Assembly: GCF_003545885.1 (NCBI RefSeq)
Contig: NZ_QHCT01000001.1
Coordinates: forward strand, 1,468,001 to 1,532,000
From: Leptospira stimsonii
GTDB lineage: Bacteria; Spirochaetota; Leptospiria; Leptospirales; Leptospiraceae
DNA length: 64,000 nt
Reading direction: 5' to 3'
In this document: positions 19,426 through 28,559 of the stretch, piece after piece
Numbering within the stretch: the first letter of the stretch is position 1
Layout: each line of letters begins with the position of its first letter
The notes under the pieces: generated by a model
Seen by the model: the letters and a program-made list of their open reading frames with translations, nothing else
The model's database searches: none
What the model was told of the DNA's origin: nothing
Position numbers and translations under genes: made by a program

Positions 19426-19727
19426 ATACGTTTAAAAACCGAGGGTAGTCTCGCGCCGAAATCGACTTTGTCTTATCGAAATCCTGGAATCTCGATTGAT
19501 TCTCGAAAGGATAAGGAATTATCCTCTTTGCGAGATGGCTTTGATTGTTCCGAAAAAGTTTTATAAAAAAAATCTTGAAACGGACTTAAAGTCCGTAAAC
19601 AAGGAAAATTGGAAAGGATCTCGACTTAAAAAAAACGAGGCCGAAATCACCTCGCCTGCGAAAGTAAATTATAAAATATTAATGTTCTCAAATTAGAAAA
19701 GAATTCGAATCTCCTTCTGGGATCGAA
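19426..19727. other. Intergenic region with one palindrome
   Basis: About 300 bp between truD and the convergent aldo-keto reductase. ACGGACTT-A-AAGTCCGT at 19580-19596 is a perfect palindrome. A short open frame at 19496-19696 is lysine-rich and lacks a ribosome binding site, so I do not count it as a gene. Confidence 0.4.
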
Positions 19728-20558
19728 TCAGGCGACTTCCGAAGGATCCCAACACGTCCTAAAATTCTCATCCAGGGAATTTAGGATTTTCATATCCTCT
19801 TCCGAAATCTTAAAATCAAAAACGTTCGCGTTTTCTATGATTCTTTCTTTTTTTGTCGATTTCGGAATGACGACTATGTTTTGTTCGATCGCCCATCGGA
19901 TCAGAATCTGAGCCGGAGTCTTACCGTATTTTTTTCCGATCTTTGCGATTTGCGGGTCGTCTATCTTTTGTCCGTGAGCGAGTGGGCTGTAGGCTTCCAG
20001 TTGAATTTTATGATTCTTGCAATAATCGAGAAGTTCGATTTGATTTAGGAAAGGATGAAATTCGACCTGATTGACTGCAGGAGTTATCGTCGATTCGTTT
20101 AACAATTCCGTTAAGTGAGGAATCATAAAATTGCTCACTCCGATCGCATTACAGAGTTTATCGTGATACGCCTTTTCCAATTCCTTCCAGGAATCCAATC
20201 TTCGAGAAGTCACAGGAAAATGAATGAGATACAGATCCACTTGATCGATCCCGAGTTTTTCTAAACTCTGTTCTAAAGCCTTTCGCGTTTTTTCAGTTCC
20301 TTGATCGGCATTCCATAATTTAGTAGTTATAAAGATTTCTTTTCTCGGGATCCCGCTCTCACGAATCGCCTTCCCCACGTCTTCTTCGTTCGAATAAATT
20401 TTTGCAGTATCGATATGTCTGTAACCGGCTTCCAACGCGGAGAGAACCGCTTCGGTGCATTCCTTTCCCGATTTTGTTTTCCAAACTCCAAGTCCGAAGA
20501 TCGGCATTGTGACTCCGTTGTTGAGTGTTACGGATTGATTGAGCGCTTTTTGTGGCAT
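19728..20558 (-). CDS. Aldo/keto reductase
   Basis: NADPH-dependent carbonyl reductase of 276 residues. The catalytic tetrad is visible: Asp and Tyr in [18 protein letters not shown], Lys in ITTKLWN and His in DLYLIHFP. The cofactor loop [21 protein letters not shown] is typical of AKR families 3-5, such as 2,5-diketogluconate or methylglyoxal reductases. Ribosome binding site AGGA precedes the ATG. It is a single gene. Confidence 0.94.
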   Translation of the reverse strand: MPQKALNQSVTLNNGVTMPIFGLGVWKTKSGKECTEAVLSALEAGYRHIDTAKIYSNEEDVGKAIRESGIPRKEIFITTKLWNADQGTEKTRKALEQSLEKLGIDQVDLYLIHFPVTSRRLDSWKELEKAYHDKLCNAIGVSNFMIPHLTELLNESTITPAVNQVEFHPFLNQIELLDYCKNHKIQLEAYSPLAHGQKIDDPQIAKIGKKYGKTPAQILIRWAIEQNIVVIPKSTKKERIIENANVFDFKISEEDMKILNSLDENFRTCWDPSEVA

Positions 20559-20691
20559 ATAAAATTCCTATGATACTTTGACGGTTTGTATTCTTTTATA
20601 GAGCTGGAATTCAAAAAGAAAAGGAATCTTTTTTTGATTCCAATCGAGGAAAGAATTGCAAATTTCATTTCGATACAAACTATCATCCACC

Positions 20692-21282
20692 ATGCAACTG
20701 AGTACAGTATTTTCCGATTTCATTCTCTGCATCGTTTCCGTTTTTACAGCTCTTCAGCTGAAAAATTCAACCACTTACTCTAAGTCGGCCGGCTTTCTTG
20801 GATTTCTTCTGATTGGAATTCCCGCCGGCTTGGGGACCGTTCATTTTCTCGGAATCACTTTTTTGGATCCGATTTATCGGTTCATGGTGGGGGTTGCGGG
20901 TTTTGTAGGCGTACCTTTGATCGGGACCGGATTTTTTCATATTGGAATTCGAAAATTGGAGAAGAATCTTCTCTATCCGATTGCCGGTGTTCTTTTCCTT
21001 GTCTACATCGTCTTCACTTACGTGTTAGTGTTCCCGCTTCTGTCTACTGCGTTAGGCGGAATTGCGATGGGAATCGCGATCTTTGCTTGTATCAGAAAGA
21101 ACTCGGGAGCGACAAAGGTAGCCGCGCTCTACGGAATTTTAGGAGCGATCCTTTTTATTCTTGCGGGTCTTGTGATCGGAACGACCGGGTCTCGAGGGCC
21201 GATTTTGAACGTGGATATTTTTCATATCGTTCTTTCGGTCGCTGTCTATTCTCTGGGAGTTTCCTTAAAAAGGCTAAGCTGA
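20692..21282 (+). CDS. Conserved multi-spanning membrane protein of unknown function
   Basis: About 196 residues from the ATG at 20692 (MQLSTVFSDFILCIVSV), with six to seven hydrophobic segments and short loops. It contains GIPAGLGTVHFLGITFLDPIYRFMVGVAGFVGVPLIG and several Gly-rich helices. There is no enzyme motif. I do not recognise the family with confidence; DUF6962-like membrane proteins look similar. An in-frame ATG at 20656 is less likely. Confidence 0.65.
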   Translation: MQLSTVFSDFILCIVSVFTALQLKNSTTYSKSAGFLGFLLIGIPAGLGTVHFLGITFLDPIYRFMVGVAGFVGVPLIGTGFFHIGIRKLEKNLLYPIAGVLFLVYIVFTYVLVFPLLSTALGGIAMGIAIFACIRKNSGATKVAALYGILGAILFILAGLVIGTTGSRGPILNVDIFHIVLSVAVYSLGVSLKRLS

Positions 21283-21296
21283 ATCTTTCTTCCAAA

Positions 21297-21334
21297 AATC
21301 TTAGAATATTTTAAATTTAGAATATTCTAAGATT
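21297..21334. terminator. AT-rich stem-loop shared by convergent genes
   Basis: AATCTTAGAATATT and AATATTCTAAGATT form a perfect 14-bp stem around TTAAATTTAG. It overlaps the stop of the minus-strand gene and follows the plus-strand stop by 14 bp. It probably terminates both transcripts. Confidence 0.6.
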
Positions 21335-22217
21335 AAGAAGGAATTTGTTCCGAAACCTGAGTCACCCAGGAAGCGTAGTAGTTCGCAAGAGTTCTTAAAA
21401 ACATCAAATCCAATTCGTTTTCGTCCTTTAGGATTTTTACCGCATTCGTGAATTGAACCCTGAATTCCGTAAGTGGGGTCGCCTCAACGATCACTCGTTT
21501 CATGGAGGAAGCGTTGTCTTCCATCCCATATTCTTGCGCCCATTTCTCGATTAAATTCCCGCAATTGTATTTTTTGGAAAGAAGAAGCTGAGCCAAAATG
21601 TGGCGAAACATACTTTCAATGGAAGTGATCGTAATATCCTTATGAAGGATCGATATTTCGGTGATAATGTCGTCTTTCTTATCGATCACAACCTTTGTAT
21701 TTCCGATCTTATTGAAAATTTTTGAGAGATCGTTGTACGCTTTAAAATTCTTGAGGATGTTTTCCCGATCCTTCATGTTTACGCTTCTTTCGTTTTCGGG
21801 AAGATTCATCTCGTTCAAAATCGTTTCAATGACGAGAAAGATAATATCAAAGGAGAATTGTGTGGACTTTCCCACAAAATAACGGATCTCGTTTTGAAAA
21901 GAAGCGTGAATTCCGTTGAAGAACAGTTCCAGTTTATCCGGAGAAAGGGTTGTGGAAGTTCTATAAAGATTGATCATATCCTTAGCGAACTTCGCTCGAT
22001 CCAAAATGGGAAAAAGCTCCGGGTGATTGGTATGGGTTCTTAAAAACGTTTCTTTAAGAACTTTAACGGAGCCTTGTCTGACCTCGTCCGTTCTGTAAAG
22101 GACTCGATAGAGAAGAACCGAAAGTTCGCGGGAAGTTTTTTTCGATTTGAGAATCTTAAGATCAGACTCGTCAAGATTCGTAGACTTTGGAGGATTCTGG
22201 CTTTGCGCTTCTGCCAT
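21333..22217 (-). CDS. Hypothetical protein, mostly helical, unknown function
   Basis: About 294 residues from MAEAQSQNPPKSTNLDESD. No signal peptide or membrane segment. The protein is helical and charged, with a repeated pattern of long helices (IRYFVGKSTQFSFDIIFLVIETILNEMNLPENERS). I do not recognise a family. The gene at 25046 on the same strand is similar in size and style, so the two may belong to one lineage-specific group. The open frame extends 69 codons upstream, but that extension looks non-coding and overlaps the divergent gene. Confidence 0.65.
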   Translation of the reverse strand: MAEAQSQNPPKSTNLDESDLKILKSKKTSRELSVLLYRVLYRTDEVRQGSVKVLKETFLRTHTNHPELFPILDRAKFAKDMINLYRTSTTLSPDKLELFFNGIHASFQNEIRYFVGKSTQFSFDIIFLVIETILNEMNLPENERSVNMKDRENILKNFKAYNDLSKIFNKIGNTKVVIDKKDDIITEISILHKDITITSIESMFRHILAQLLLSKKYNCGNLIEKWAQEYGMEDNASSMKRVIVEATPLTEFRVQFTNAVKILKDENELDLMFLRTLANYYASWVTQVSEQIPS

Positions 22218-22343
22218 GGGCTTCTTTTTGGAACAATTGGTATGCCAATGCTGATCGTAAAAAAAGAAAAGTAAAGCGAAATTGAAGAGCGATTTATATT
22301 TACATTGCTTTTTAACGCTTCTTCCGTAATTTACCCGATCGAG

Positions 22344-23363
22344 ATGAAAATAATCGGTTCCGAAAATAAAGTCAATTATGGCGTTTTTGATGGTCCAGTT
22401 GAATTCAATTATAAGGAATTTCAACTGCTCGACTTCTTTGGAAAAGAGATAAGCGGCTTAAAGAAACGTTTTGCTTTTAAAAGATTCAATTACATAGGAA
22501 TCATAACGGAAGAATTCCTAATCGGTTTTGCCGCCGTAAGTCTAGGTTACGTGTATAACGTATTCGCGTATCTTTATCACTATAAAGATGGGATTCTCTA
22601 TGAGTTCGATACGAAAGGATTGGATCTTGGAAGTTCCTTATTATTCCCTGCGAACCCGGACGAGTATAAGATTCAATTTAAGAAAGGGGCTTCCTTTCTT
22701 TCGATCGAGAAGTCGCATTCGAAAGGAAAGCTTCTCGTGGACGCATTCCTTGGGAAGAAACTTCGGTTTAAATTTTCCGCGGATTACGGTTTAAAAACCC
22801 ATTCTCCATTGAGGGTGTTAAATCCCTCCGAACCGACCCATTGGACCTTTACCGAAAAATGTTCACCGCTGATACCGAGTTCCCTCGAGCTTTCCTTTCA
22901 AGATCGTCCTCTCGTTTTCGATCCTAAAAAAGTCACTGTCCTTTACGATTGGTCCGGAGGATATCTTAGAAGGGAAACCAATTGGTATTGGGCGGCGTTT
23001 AGTTCGATTCTTCCCGATAAGACGACGATCGGCGCTAACTTTGCGGCTCTGGTAAACGAATCGTTCTTTTCCGAGAACGCATATTGGATCAATCACGAGA
23101 GGCAGAGGGTTCCACGGTTGATTTTTGATTTTTCTCAGAAAGATCCGTATAAACCTTGGAAAATATACGATGAGGAAGGATTGGTGGAGTTGGACTTTGT
23201 TCCCGAAGGGGAACGAAAAGATAAGATGAATTTGATCTTTTCAAAATTATATTTTAGACAATTTGTGGGAAAATTTTCCGGAAGATTTAGGACGGCAAAG
23301 GGAAAAGAAGTAACATTTAAGGATGTTTACGGATTTACCGAATTTCATCGATCGCTTTGGTAG
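22344..23363 (+). CDS. DUF2804 family protein
   Basis: About 339 residues. The sequence has the DUF2804 style: KRFAFKRFNYIGIITEEFLIGFAAVSLGYVYNVFAYLY, the central VLYDWSGGYLRRETNWYWAAFSSILPDKTTIGANFAALVNES and the terminal VYGFTEFHRSLW. It is rich in beta strands and resembles lipid-binding or lipocalin-like/diels-alderase-like folds, but the function is unknown. It is divergent from the hypothetical gene upstream. I chose the ATG at 22344. Confidence 0.8.
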   Translation: MKIIGSENKVNYGVFDGPVEFNYKEFQLLDFFGKEISGLKKRFAFKRFNYIGIITEEFLIGFAAVSLGYVYNVFAYLYHYKDGILYEFDTKGLDLGSSLLFPANPDEYKIQFKKGASFLSIEKSHSKGKLLVDAFLGKKLRFKFSADYGLKTHSPLRVLNPSEPTHWTFTEKCSPLIPSSLELSFQDRPLVFDPKKVTVLYDWSGGYLRRETNWYWAAFSSILPDKTTIGANFAALVNESFFSENAYWINHERQRVPRLIFDFSQKDPYKPWKIYDEEGLVELDFVPEGERKDKMNLIFSKLYFRQFVGKFSGRFRTAKGKEVTFKDVYGFTEFHRSLW

Positions 23364-23393
23364 AATTCTTCCGCGTAAAGAATATTAAATTTT

Positions 23394-23621
23394 ATGAATG
23401 TGTATGTTCCGGTTTCCTGTGATTTTTACGACCGATTGGAGGAATTCGTCTTAAGGAAAAGAATGGTCTCCCTAGAAATTTCCGAAACACCGGAATTCCC
23501 TCTGCGAACGTTGGAAAAGGTAAGAATCCTCGATCTCGTTTCTTCAAACAGGGAAGAGTTTGCCGTTCTGGAAAGTGGGGAAAAAATACGTCTTGATTAT
23601 ATTCTCAAGGTTCTTCCCTAA
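23394..23621 (+). CDS. Rof/YaeO-like putative Rho-binding antiterminator
   Basis: A 75-residue protein with the small beta-barrel pattern of YaeO/Rof: YVPVSCDFYDRLEEFVLRKRMVSLEI aligns in style with the E. coli start YQPINCDDYDNLE. It continues with ILDLVSSNREEFAVLESGEKIRLDYILKVL, resembling YaeO DLVSRKNVEYLVVE followed by LRLDKI. In E. coli this protein binds Rho and inhibits Rho-dependent termination. Family assignment is from remembered sequence patterns. It lies 30 bp after the DUF2804 gene and is probably co-transcribed with it. Confidence 0.72.
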   Translation: MNVYVPVSCDFYDRLEEFVLRKRMVSLEISETPEFPLRTLEKVRILDLVSSNREEFAVLESGEKIRLDYILKVLP

Positions 23622-23709
23622 AGAGTTTCATAAAAGAATCCCTAAAACGAAAGGAAGATGAATTCGTGATCGTTTCCGAATAAAAAGACGCGCCTTGCAA
23701 AAAAAAGAA

Positions 23710-24900
23710 ATGAATAAAAAGAGAATTTTGTCTTTGGATCTTTTTCGAGGAATGACCGTCGCGGGAATGATTTTAGTAAACAATCCCGGTTCTTGGTCGT
23801 TTATCTACGGACCTCTCAAACACGCAAAATGGAACGGTTGTACTCCGACCGATTTGGTATTTCCCTTTTTTCTTTTCGCTGTCGGAGCGTCCATTCCGGT
23901 TGCATTGAACTCCAAGAAAGAAATTTCCAAAGGAAGAATTTGGACTCTTATATTAAAACGAAGTTTGATCTTATTCGGGATCGGACTCTTTCTTAATTTT
24001 TTTGGAGAATGGTCTCTGGAGCATTTGAGAATTCCCGGCGTTCTTCAAAGAATTGCGTTCGTATATTTTATCGTTTCTTCATTCTATTTATTTCTGATCC
24101 CCGATCCGAATAAAAAAAGAGAATTCAAGAATGATTCTTTTTGGAGAGAAAAAATTTCGGAAGGAAGTATTCTTCTTTTTTTGCTCCTCCTTTTATCGAT
24201 CCATACTTGGGTTTTAACGAACGTGACCGTGCCCGAGGCCGCTTCGATTTCTCTTGAAGAAGGAAAGGATATCGGTGCCTGGATGGACCGAAACATTTTC
24301 GGAGAAAAACATCTCTGGAAATTTTCAAAAACTTGGGACCCGGAGGGTTTTTTCAGCGGCGTTGCGGCTCTATCGAGCGCGTTGATCGGAATGTTCTGCG
24401 GAAAACTATTGTTAAGCGAAGAAAATGCAAAAATAAGAATTCTACTTCTTATGGGAATAGGCGCCTTACTCTCGTTTGGCGGTCTTTTTTGGGAACGTTT
24501 TCTTCCGATGAACAAGAGTCTTTGGACGGGAAGTTATTCCGTTTATACGGCGGGTCTTGCGTTTCTTTGTGTCGCTTTTTTCGAATTCTTCGAACTACGA
24601 AACGAAGATCAAGAGAATTCGAATGTTTTCCCGGAAATGATTTTTCAGCCGTTTCTCGTTTTCGGGAAGAATGCTATTTTGGTCTTTGCGGCTTCGGGAC
24701 TCGTCGCGAGAACCTTCAATCTTTGGATGATTGAGGGAAGCGCAGGAAAGTTGGTTTCTTTGAAAGTGTTTTTTTATCAAAAGTTGAATTTACTTTTTAA
24801 TTCATATAACGCTTCCCTGACATACGCGTTGATTCAACTTTTGATTTGGTGGGGAATTCTGAGCCTCCTGGATAAGAAGAAAATCTATCTTAAAGTCTAA
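23710..24900 (+). CDS. Membrane acyltransferase of the HGSNAT/NagX (DUF5009) type
   Basis: 396 residues with about ten transmembrane segments. It opens with RILSLDLFRGMTVAGMILVNNPGSWSFIYGPLKHAKWNGCTPTDLVFPFFLFAVGASIPVAL, the signature of the heparan-alpha-glucosaminide N-acetyltransferase-like family. This includes the conserved DxFRG and the histidine region HAKWNGCTPTDLVFPFF. These proteins transfer acetyl groups across a membrane to sugars in characterised members; the target here is unknown. ATG at 23710 chosen; a TTG at 23695 is also open. Confidence 0.88.
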   Translation: MNKKRILSLDLFRGMTVAGMILVNNPGSWSFIYGPLKHAKWNGCTPTDLVFPFFLFAVGASIPVALNSKKEISKGRIWTLILKRSLILFGIGLFLNFFGEWSLEHLRIPGVLQRIAFVYFIVSSFYLFLIPDPNKKREFKNDSFWREKISEGSILLFLLLLLSIHTWVLTNVTVPEAASISLEEGKDIGAWMDRNIFGEKHLWKFSKTWDPEGFFSGVAALSSALIGMFCGKLLLSEENAKIRILLLMGIGALLSFGGLFWERFLPMNKSLWTGSYSVYTAGLAFLCVAFFEFFELRNEDQENSNVFPEMIFQPFLVFGKNAILVFAASGLVARTFNLWMIEGSAGKLVSLKVFFYQKLNLLFNSYNASLTYALIQLLIWWGILSLLDKKKIYLKV

Positions 24901-25006
24901 GATTTCTTTTCCGTGATCGAACTCCAAAACTATTGCTTTAAATTAAGGATCGAAAAAAAGTCGAGAGGAGCGCCGTAAGGTGGGGTTAAGAAAGATAAGA
25001 GAAAAG

Positions 25007-25034
25007 AGGTTGGAATCCAAGGGACTTCCAACCT
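25007..25034. terminator. Hairpin between convergent genes
   Basis: AGGTTGGAA and TTCCAACCT form a 9-bp stem with a 10-nt loop, 12 bp before the stop of the minus-strand gene. A T-rich stretch follows on the minus strand (CTCTTTTCTC). Confidence 0.65.
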
Positions 25035-25045
25035 TTAAAGACTTT

Positions 25046-25966
25046 TTACATCACCATTTCTAAATCGTCAAAGATCGGTGATTTGACTTCATCGAGCAAT
25101 TTTTTCATTGCGAGATTGCGAAGGTTGTTCAATTCCAATCTCAGTTTTGAATCCAGAGAATTTTTGGAAAGAAGATTGGAACAATTGATCGCTACCATTT
25201 TCAGGTCGTCAGGGGTTTTGATCTTGGACGAAATAAGAAGTTGATAGATGATCGCATATTCCTTTTTTCTAAAATGAATTCTTAAAAGGAACGGAACGGA
25301 ATAAAGTTCCGCCATGAGTTCCCACTTTGACTTCAGTTTCGGTTTCGATTCTGGATTCGCAACGTCTTCTTCCTGAATTTCAGGTTCGAATATTGTTGAA
25401 ATGGAAACCGGCTCGACAGTGGAATGATTTCTTTCCGGATTGAAGGAGAGCGGAGTTTCCGCTTCTCGAATCAAAGACTTGAGTGCGGAGAGACGAGTGA
25501 ATTCTTCATAACGTTCCGGATGGGCTTTCATCAACTTCTTAATGTCTTCCAGAACGATACAGAAGGAAAATAATTCGAGGACGCTTTGGTTTTGGATCGT
25601 CGCGATTTCATCCAAAACCTTTGCGAGAATCTGCTGATAACCGAGAGATTTTCGATACATCGCATTGTATTGAAGTTCGAGGTTTTTCTGATATTTTGAA
25701 AAAAGGACATCGATAAGAAACGCATCGGAGATCACGTATGCGTCGAGACCGGGGACGGAAAAGCTCGGGTTTTGCTTTTTTAGATTCAGGACAAAGATGC
25801 AGTTGGAATCCTTTAGGAAGCCGAGAATCTTTGATATTTTCTTTTCAGAAAGATTGAGGGTAGAGCGAAAATGGTAATACAAATCCGTGTTAGTCGGTAA
25901 TTGATGATTCTCATTTTCCTTTTTAATTTTATCCAGGACGATTTGCGCTATTGTAATATCTTCCAT
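25046..25966 (-). CDS. Hypothetical helical protein with possible N-terminal winged helix
   Basis: About 306 residues from MEDITIAQIVLDKIKKENENHQ. The first 90 residues (TNTDLYYHFRSTLNLSEKKISKILGFLKDSNCIFVLNL) look like a winged helix-turn-helix. A helical middle and C-terminal part follow (LRIHFRKKEYAIIYQLLISSKIKTPDDLKMVAINCSNLL). There is no membrane segment. I do not recognise the family. In style it resembles the product of the gene at 21333. Confidence 0.65.
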   Translation of the reverse strand: MEDITIAQIVLDKIKKENENHQLPTNTDLYYHFRSTLNLSEKKISKILGFLKDSNCIFVLNLKKQNPSFSVPGLDAYVISDAFLIDVLFSKYQKNLELQYNAMYRKSLGYQQILAKVLDEIATIQNQSVLELFSFCIVLEDIKKLMKAHPERYEEFTRLSALKSLIREAETPLSFNPERNHSTVEPVSISTIFEPEIQEEDVANPESKPKLKSKWELMAELYSVPFLLRIHFRKKEYAIIYQLLISSKIKTPDDLKMVAINCSNLLSKNSLDSKLRLELNNLRNLAMKKLLDEVKSPIFDDLEMVM

Positions 25967-26148
25967 CGTTTTTAGTTCCACGCCTCCAAAAGAATCGAAT
26001 CTGATGGACGCTTTTTCTTTCTAAATTTATAACCTTGGAATACGAAATTCTTGCCTAGTTTTTCGAAAAAAAATAAATAATTTGTCAAAAAAAATTCGAA
26101 TGAAATGCAAAGAAAGGGGAATGAAAGGAAAAGAGGGGATTCGAGAAG

Positions 26149-26174
26149 CCTCAGACGGAAACTTCCGCCTGAGG
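26149..26174 (-). terminator. Terminator-like hairpin after thiolase gene
   Basis: CCTCAGACGGAA and TTCCGCCTGAGG pair over 12 positions with one mismatch, starting 12 bp past the thiolase stop on the minus strand. There is no strong T run. Confidence 0.6.
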
Positions 26175-26185
26175 TTTAATCGTTG

Positions 26186-27397
26186 TTAGATTCTTTCTAT
26201 GATCGTTGCGATACCCATTCCGCCGCCGATACAGAGAGTCATGAGCGCATAACGTTGTTGTCTTCTTTCAAGTTCGTCTAACGCAGTTCCGAGGAGAATC
26301 GCACCGGTTGCACCGAGAGGGTGACCCAGGGCAATTGCTCCTCCGTTTACGTTGATCTTTTCCGAAGGAATTCCAAGTGATTTTTGAGTGTAGAGAACCA
26401 CGGAAGCGAACGCTTCGTTGATTTCCCAGAGATCAATATCATCCGGCTTGAGACCGGCCAACGCGAGCGCTTTCTTAGATGCGGAGACCGGTCCTGTAAG
26501 CATAATTGTTGGATCTTCTCCGGTAGAAGCCATTGCTACGATGCGCGCGCGAGGTTTCAGTCCGTATTTTTTTACTCCTTCATCCGAAGCGAGGAGAACC
26601 GATGCGGCTCCGTCTACGATTCCAGAAGAATTTCCTAATGTATGAATGTGGTTGATTTTAGAAATTTCGGGATAGGATTTTAGAGCGATTGCGTCTAACT
26701 CTTTCTCGCCGATCGTTTTGAATACCGGACCAAGGTCTGAGAGCCATTCAAAAGTGGATTCGATACGGGGATTTTCGTCGCTATCGACAATTGTGCCGTC
26801 TTCCGTTTTTACAGGAATGATCGATTTTTTGAAATAACCGGATTTAATCGCATGGTCCGCTTTGATTTGAGAGGATTCCGCAAAACGATCCGCCTCTTCG
26901 CGAGAGATTCCGAACTTGGTCGCGATAAGATCCGCGGAGATTCCCTGAGGGACTAAATTATAGTGTTTTTGAATATTAGGATTCCCGATATTGAAATCTC
27001 TTCCGTTTAAGTCCGCTCCCATTTTTACACGGGACATGGATTCTACTCCGCCGCCGAGTGCGATTTGCATAGAACCCGATTGAACGTGATTCGCGGCATT
27101 GTTTACTGCTTGAAGTCCGGATCCGCAGAAGCGGTTTACCGTATATCCAGGAACCGAATTAGGCCAGAGCGCGGCCATGACCGCATAACGTGCAATACAT
27201 GCCGCTTGATCGTCAACTTGAGATACACATCCCATTACTACTTCTTCAACGATTTCCGGTTTAATCCCGTTTCTTTCTTGGATTGCATTTAAGGTCGCGG
27301 CGGAAAGTTCTTGAGGGTGAATGGAAGCAAGAGTTCCTCTTTTTTTCCCTTTCCCTCTCGGAGTTCGAACTGCATCGATTACATAGGCGTTTGACAT
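26186..27397 (-). CDS. Thiolase / acetyl-CoA acyltransferase
   Basis: A 403-residue type II thiolase that cleaves or forms 3-oxoacyl-CoA with CoA. The acylated cysteine is in [15 protein letters not shown] near residue 89. The active-site histidine lies in [16 protein letters not shown] and the second cysteine in TLCIGGGMG. The NEAFA motif is present ([10 protein letters not shown]). Degradative and biosynthetic roles cannot be separated from sequence; fatty-acid beta-oxidation is likely in Leptospira, which lives on fatty acids. Start at 27397 has GAGG at good spacing. A second ATG 24 bp upstream is less likely. Confidence 0.94.
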   Translation of the reverse strand: MSNAYVIDAVRTPRGKGKKRGTLASIHPQELSAATLNAIQERNGIKPEIVEEVVMGCVSQVDDQAACIARYAVMAALWPNSVPGYTVNRFCGSGLQAVNNAANHVQSGSMQIALGGGVESMSRVKMGADLNGRDFNIGNPNIQKHYNLVPQGISADLIATKFGISREEADRFAESSQIKADHAIKSGYFKKSIIPVKTEDGTIVDSDENPRIESTFEWLSDLGPVFKTIGEKELDAIALKSYPEISKINHIHTLGNSSGIVDGAASVLLASDEGVKKYGLKPRARIVAMASTGEDPTIMLTGPVSASKKALALAGLKPDDIDLWEINEAFASVVLYTQKSLGIPSEKINVNGGAIALGHPLGATGAILLGTALDELERRQQRYALMTLCIGGGMGIATIIERI

Positions 27398-27499
27398 TTT
27401 TTTACCTCGTTGTGAATTCAATCCTTCTCGGTTGAATTGAACAACTGTTTAGTGAATTTAAGTGTTCCGGTTTCTATTTTGGGAACGGGGGGGAGTTTG

Positions 27500-27710
27500 C
27501 AATTCTTTTTGCGCGGGAACTCTTACAGGAGGAGGAAGTTTGGGCCGCACCCTCTCTCGCGGATTTGTGCGTAATGAACGCTATTCGGATTTAAGCGCGA
27601 GGAGGGTCGGGCTCGCTACGGGCTCGCGGGAGTTCCCGCTCGGTCCTCCGGACCAAGCCCTCCGCATCCCTGCGGCGGCCTTGTTGTTAAACGGGGAACC
27701 GCGGGAACTC
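27500..27710. repeat. GC-rich cluster of small hairpins in an intergenic region
   Basis: Within a 520-bp gene-free gap, this stretch is clearly more GC-rich than its surroundings. It contains several short palindromes: GCGGGAGTTCCCGC at 27626-27639, GGTCCTCCGGACC just after it and CCGCATCCCTGCGG near 27662. GCGGGAACTC words lie at both ends (about 27513 and 27701). It looks like a repetitive extragenic element or a structured RNA. No protein is supported. Confidence 0.55.
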
Positions 27711-27921
27711 TTTTATGAAAAGTATTATTTCCGTTTGCTTCACTCATAAAGAAAGGAGTAAGCCAGGTTTACAAAGAAAAAGAATTTTTGTGAGCTCTCC
27801 ATTGGTAATGGGAGGAATGAGTGTGTTAATGCGAATACACGAAGAATTTGAATTCTATGTTTAACAACTTAATGAAATTCAAAAATTAAAAAAGAAAAAG
27901 ACTCTGAATGTTTGCTTTAGG

Positions 27922-28437
27922 TCAAGAAGATGAAATCACGCTTCCTTCATAGAGAATTCTCCTAATAACCTTATCTTTAAGATCAATGGACCAGATGAAT
28001 GATTCGAACTCGGAGGGGAAGAAATTTTGAAGAAACTTAGTATTTCGTTTCGTTCTATCTGATAAAAATATTTGTATAAGGATACAATATAAGAAACATC
28101 TTGAGATTCCATGAGAAGACGCTAATACACTCAGCATCGCCCATTCTTCTGGAAAAATTCTGGAATTAACTTTTATTAAAGATTTTCCGGCCTTTTGATA
28201 CTTTATTGTTAATGCTTTTTGAGAGAGTCTCTTGTTTTCTTTTAATCGCCGACCGTACTGGCGTAATAAAAAATTGATATTCTTCCCAATACTTCGTCTT
28301 TCTGCATTTGGTAATCTTTTCATTAAGTCCAAAGGAATCAAAAAGCTACACGTAATTTTAGGTCCTTTGAGTGAGGAGCAAATTACGTTCTTATCTATAC
28401 TATTAATGTCCCGCACATTTAATTCGGTTCCCTGCAA
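27922..28437 (-). CDS. DUF1564 family protein (Leptospira-specific family)
   Basis: About 171 residues. The core RSIGKNINFLLRQYGRRLKENKRLSQKALTIKYQKAGKSLIKVNSRIFPEEWAMLSVLASSHGISRCFLYCILIQIFL matches the DUF1564 family that occurs in many copies in Leptospira genomes. The short helical layout with YQ..G..LIKVN and EEWA.L..LA..HG.SRC resembles ribbon-helix-helix or antitoxin-like small proteins; no function is established. The start is uncertain: TTG at 28437, with a GTG 21 bp further in that has AGGG upstream. Confidence 0.75.
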   Translation of the reverse strand: MQGTELNVRDINSIDKNVICSSLKGPKITCSFLIPLDLMKRLPNAERRSIGKNINFLLRQYGRRLKENKRLSQKALTIKYQKAGKSLIKVNSRIFPEEWAMLSVLASSHGISRCFLYCILIQIFLSDRTKRNTKFLQNFFPSEFESFIWSIDLKDKVIRRILYEGSVISSS

Positions 28438-28559
28438 GTTGAGAGCGTGTTTCGAATTTGATTTTTTTTTCTAAAAGTTTGTTTTTTTCGAAGTTTTTTT
28501 AAAATAGATTTTGCTTTTAATAAGGAAGAAATACGGAGTTCCCGCAAAATTCTCTCTTA

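Noticed and set aside
19496..19696. 66-codon lysine-rich frame
   Set aside because: No start signal or similarity; composition of AT-rich intergenic DNA.
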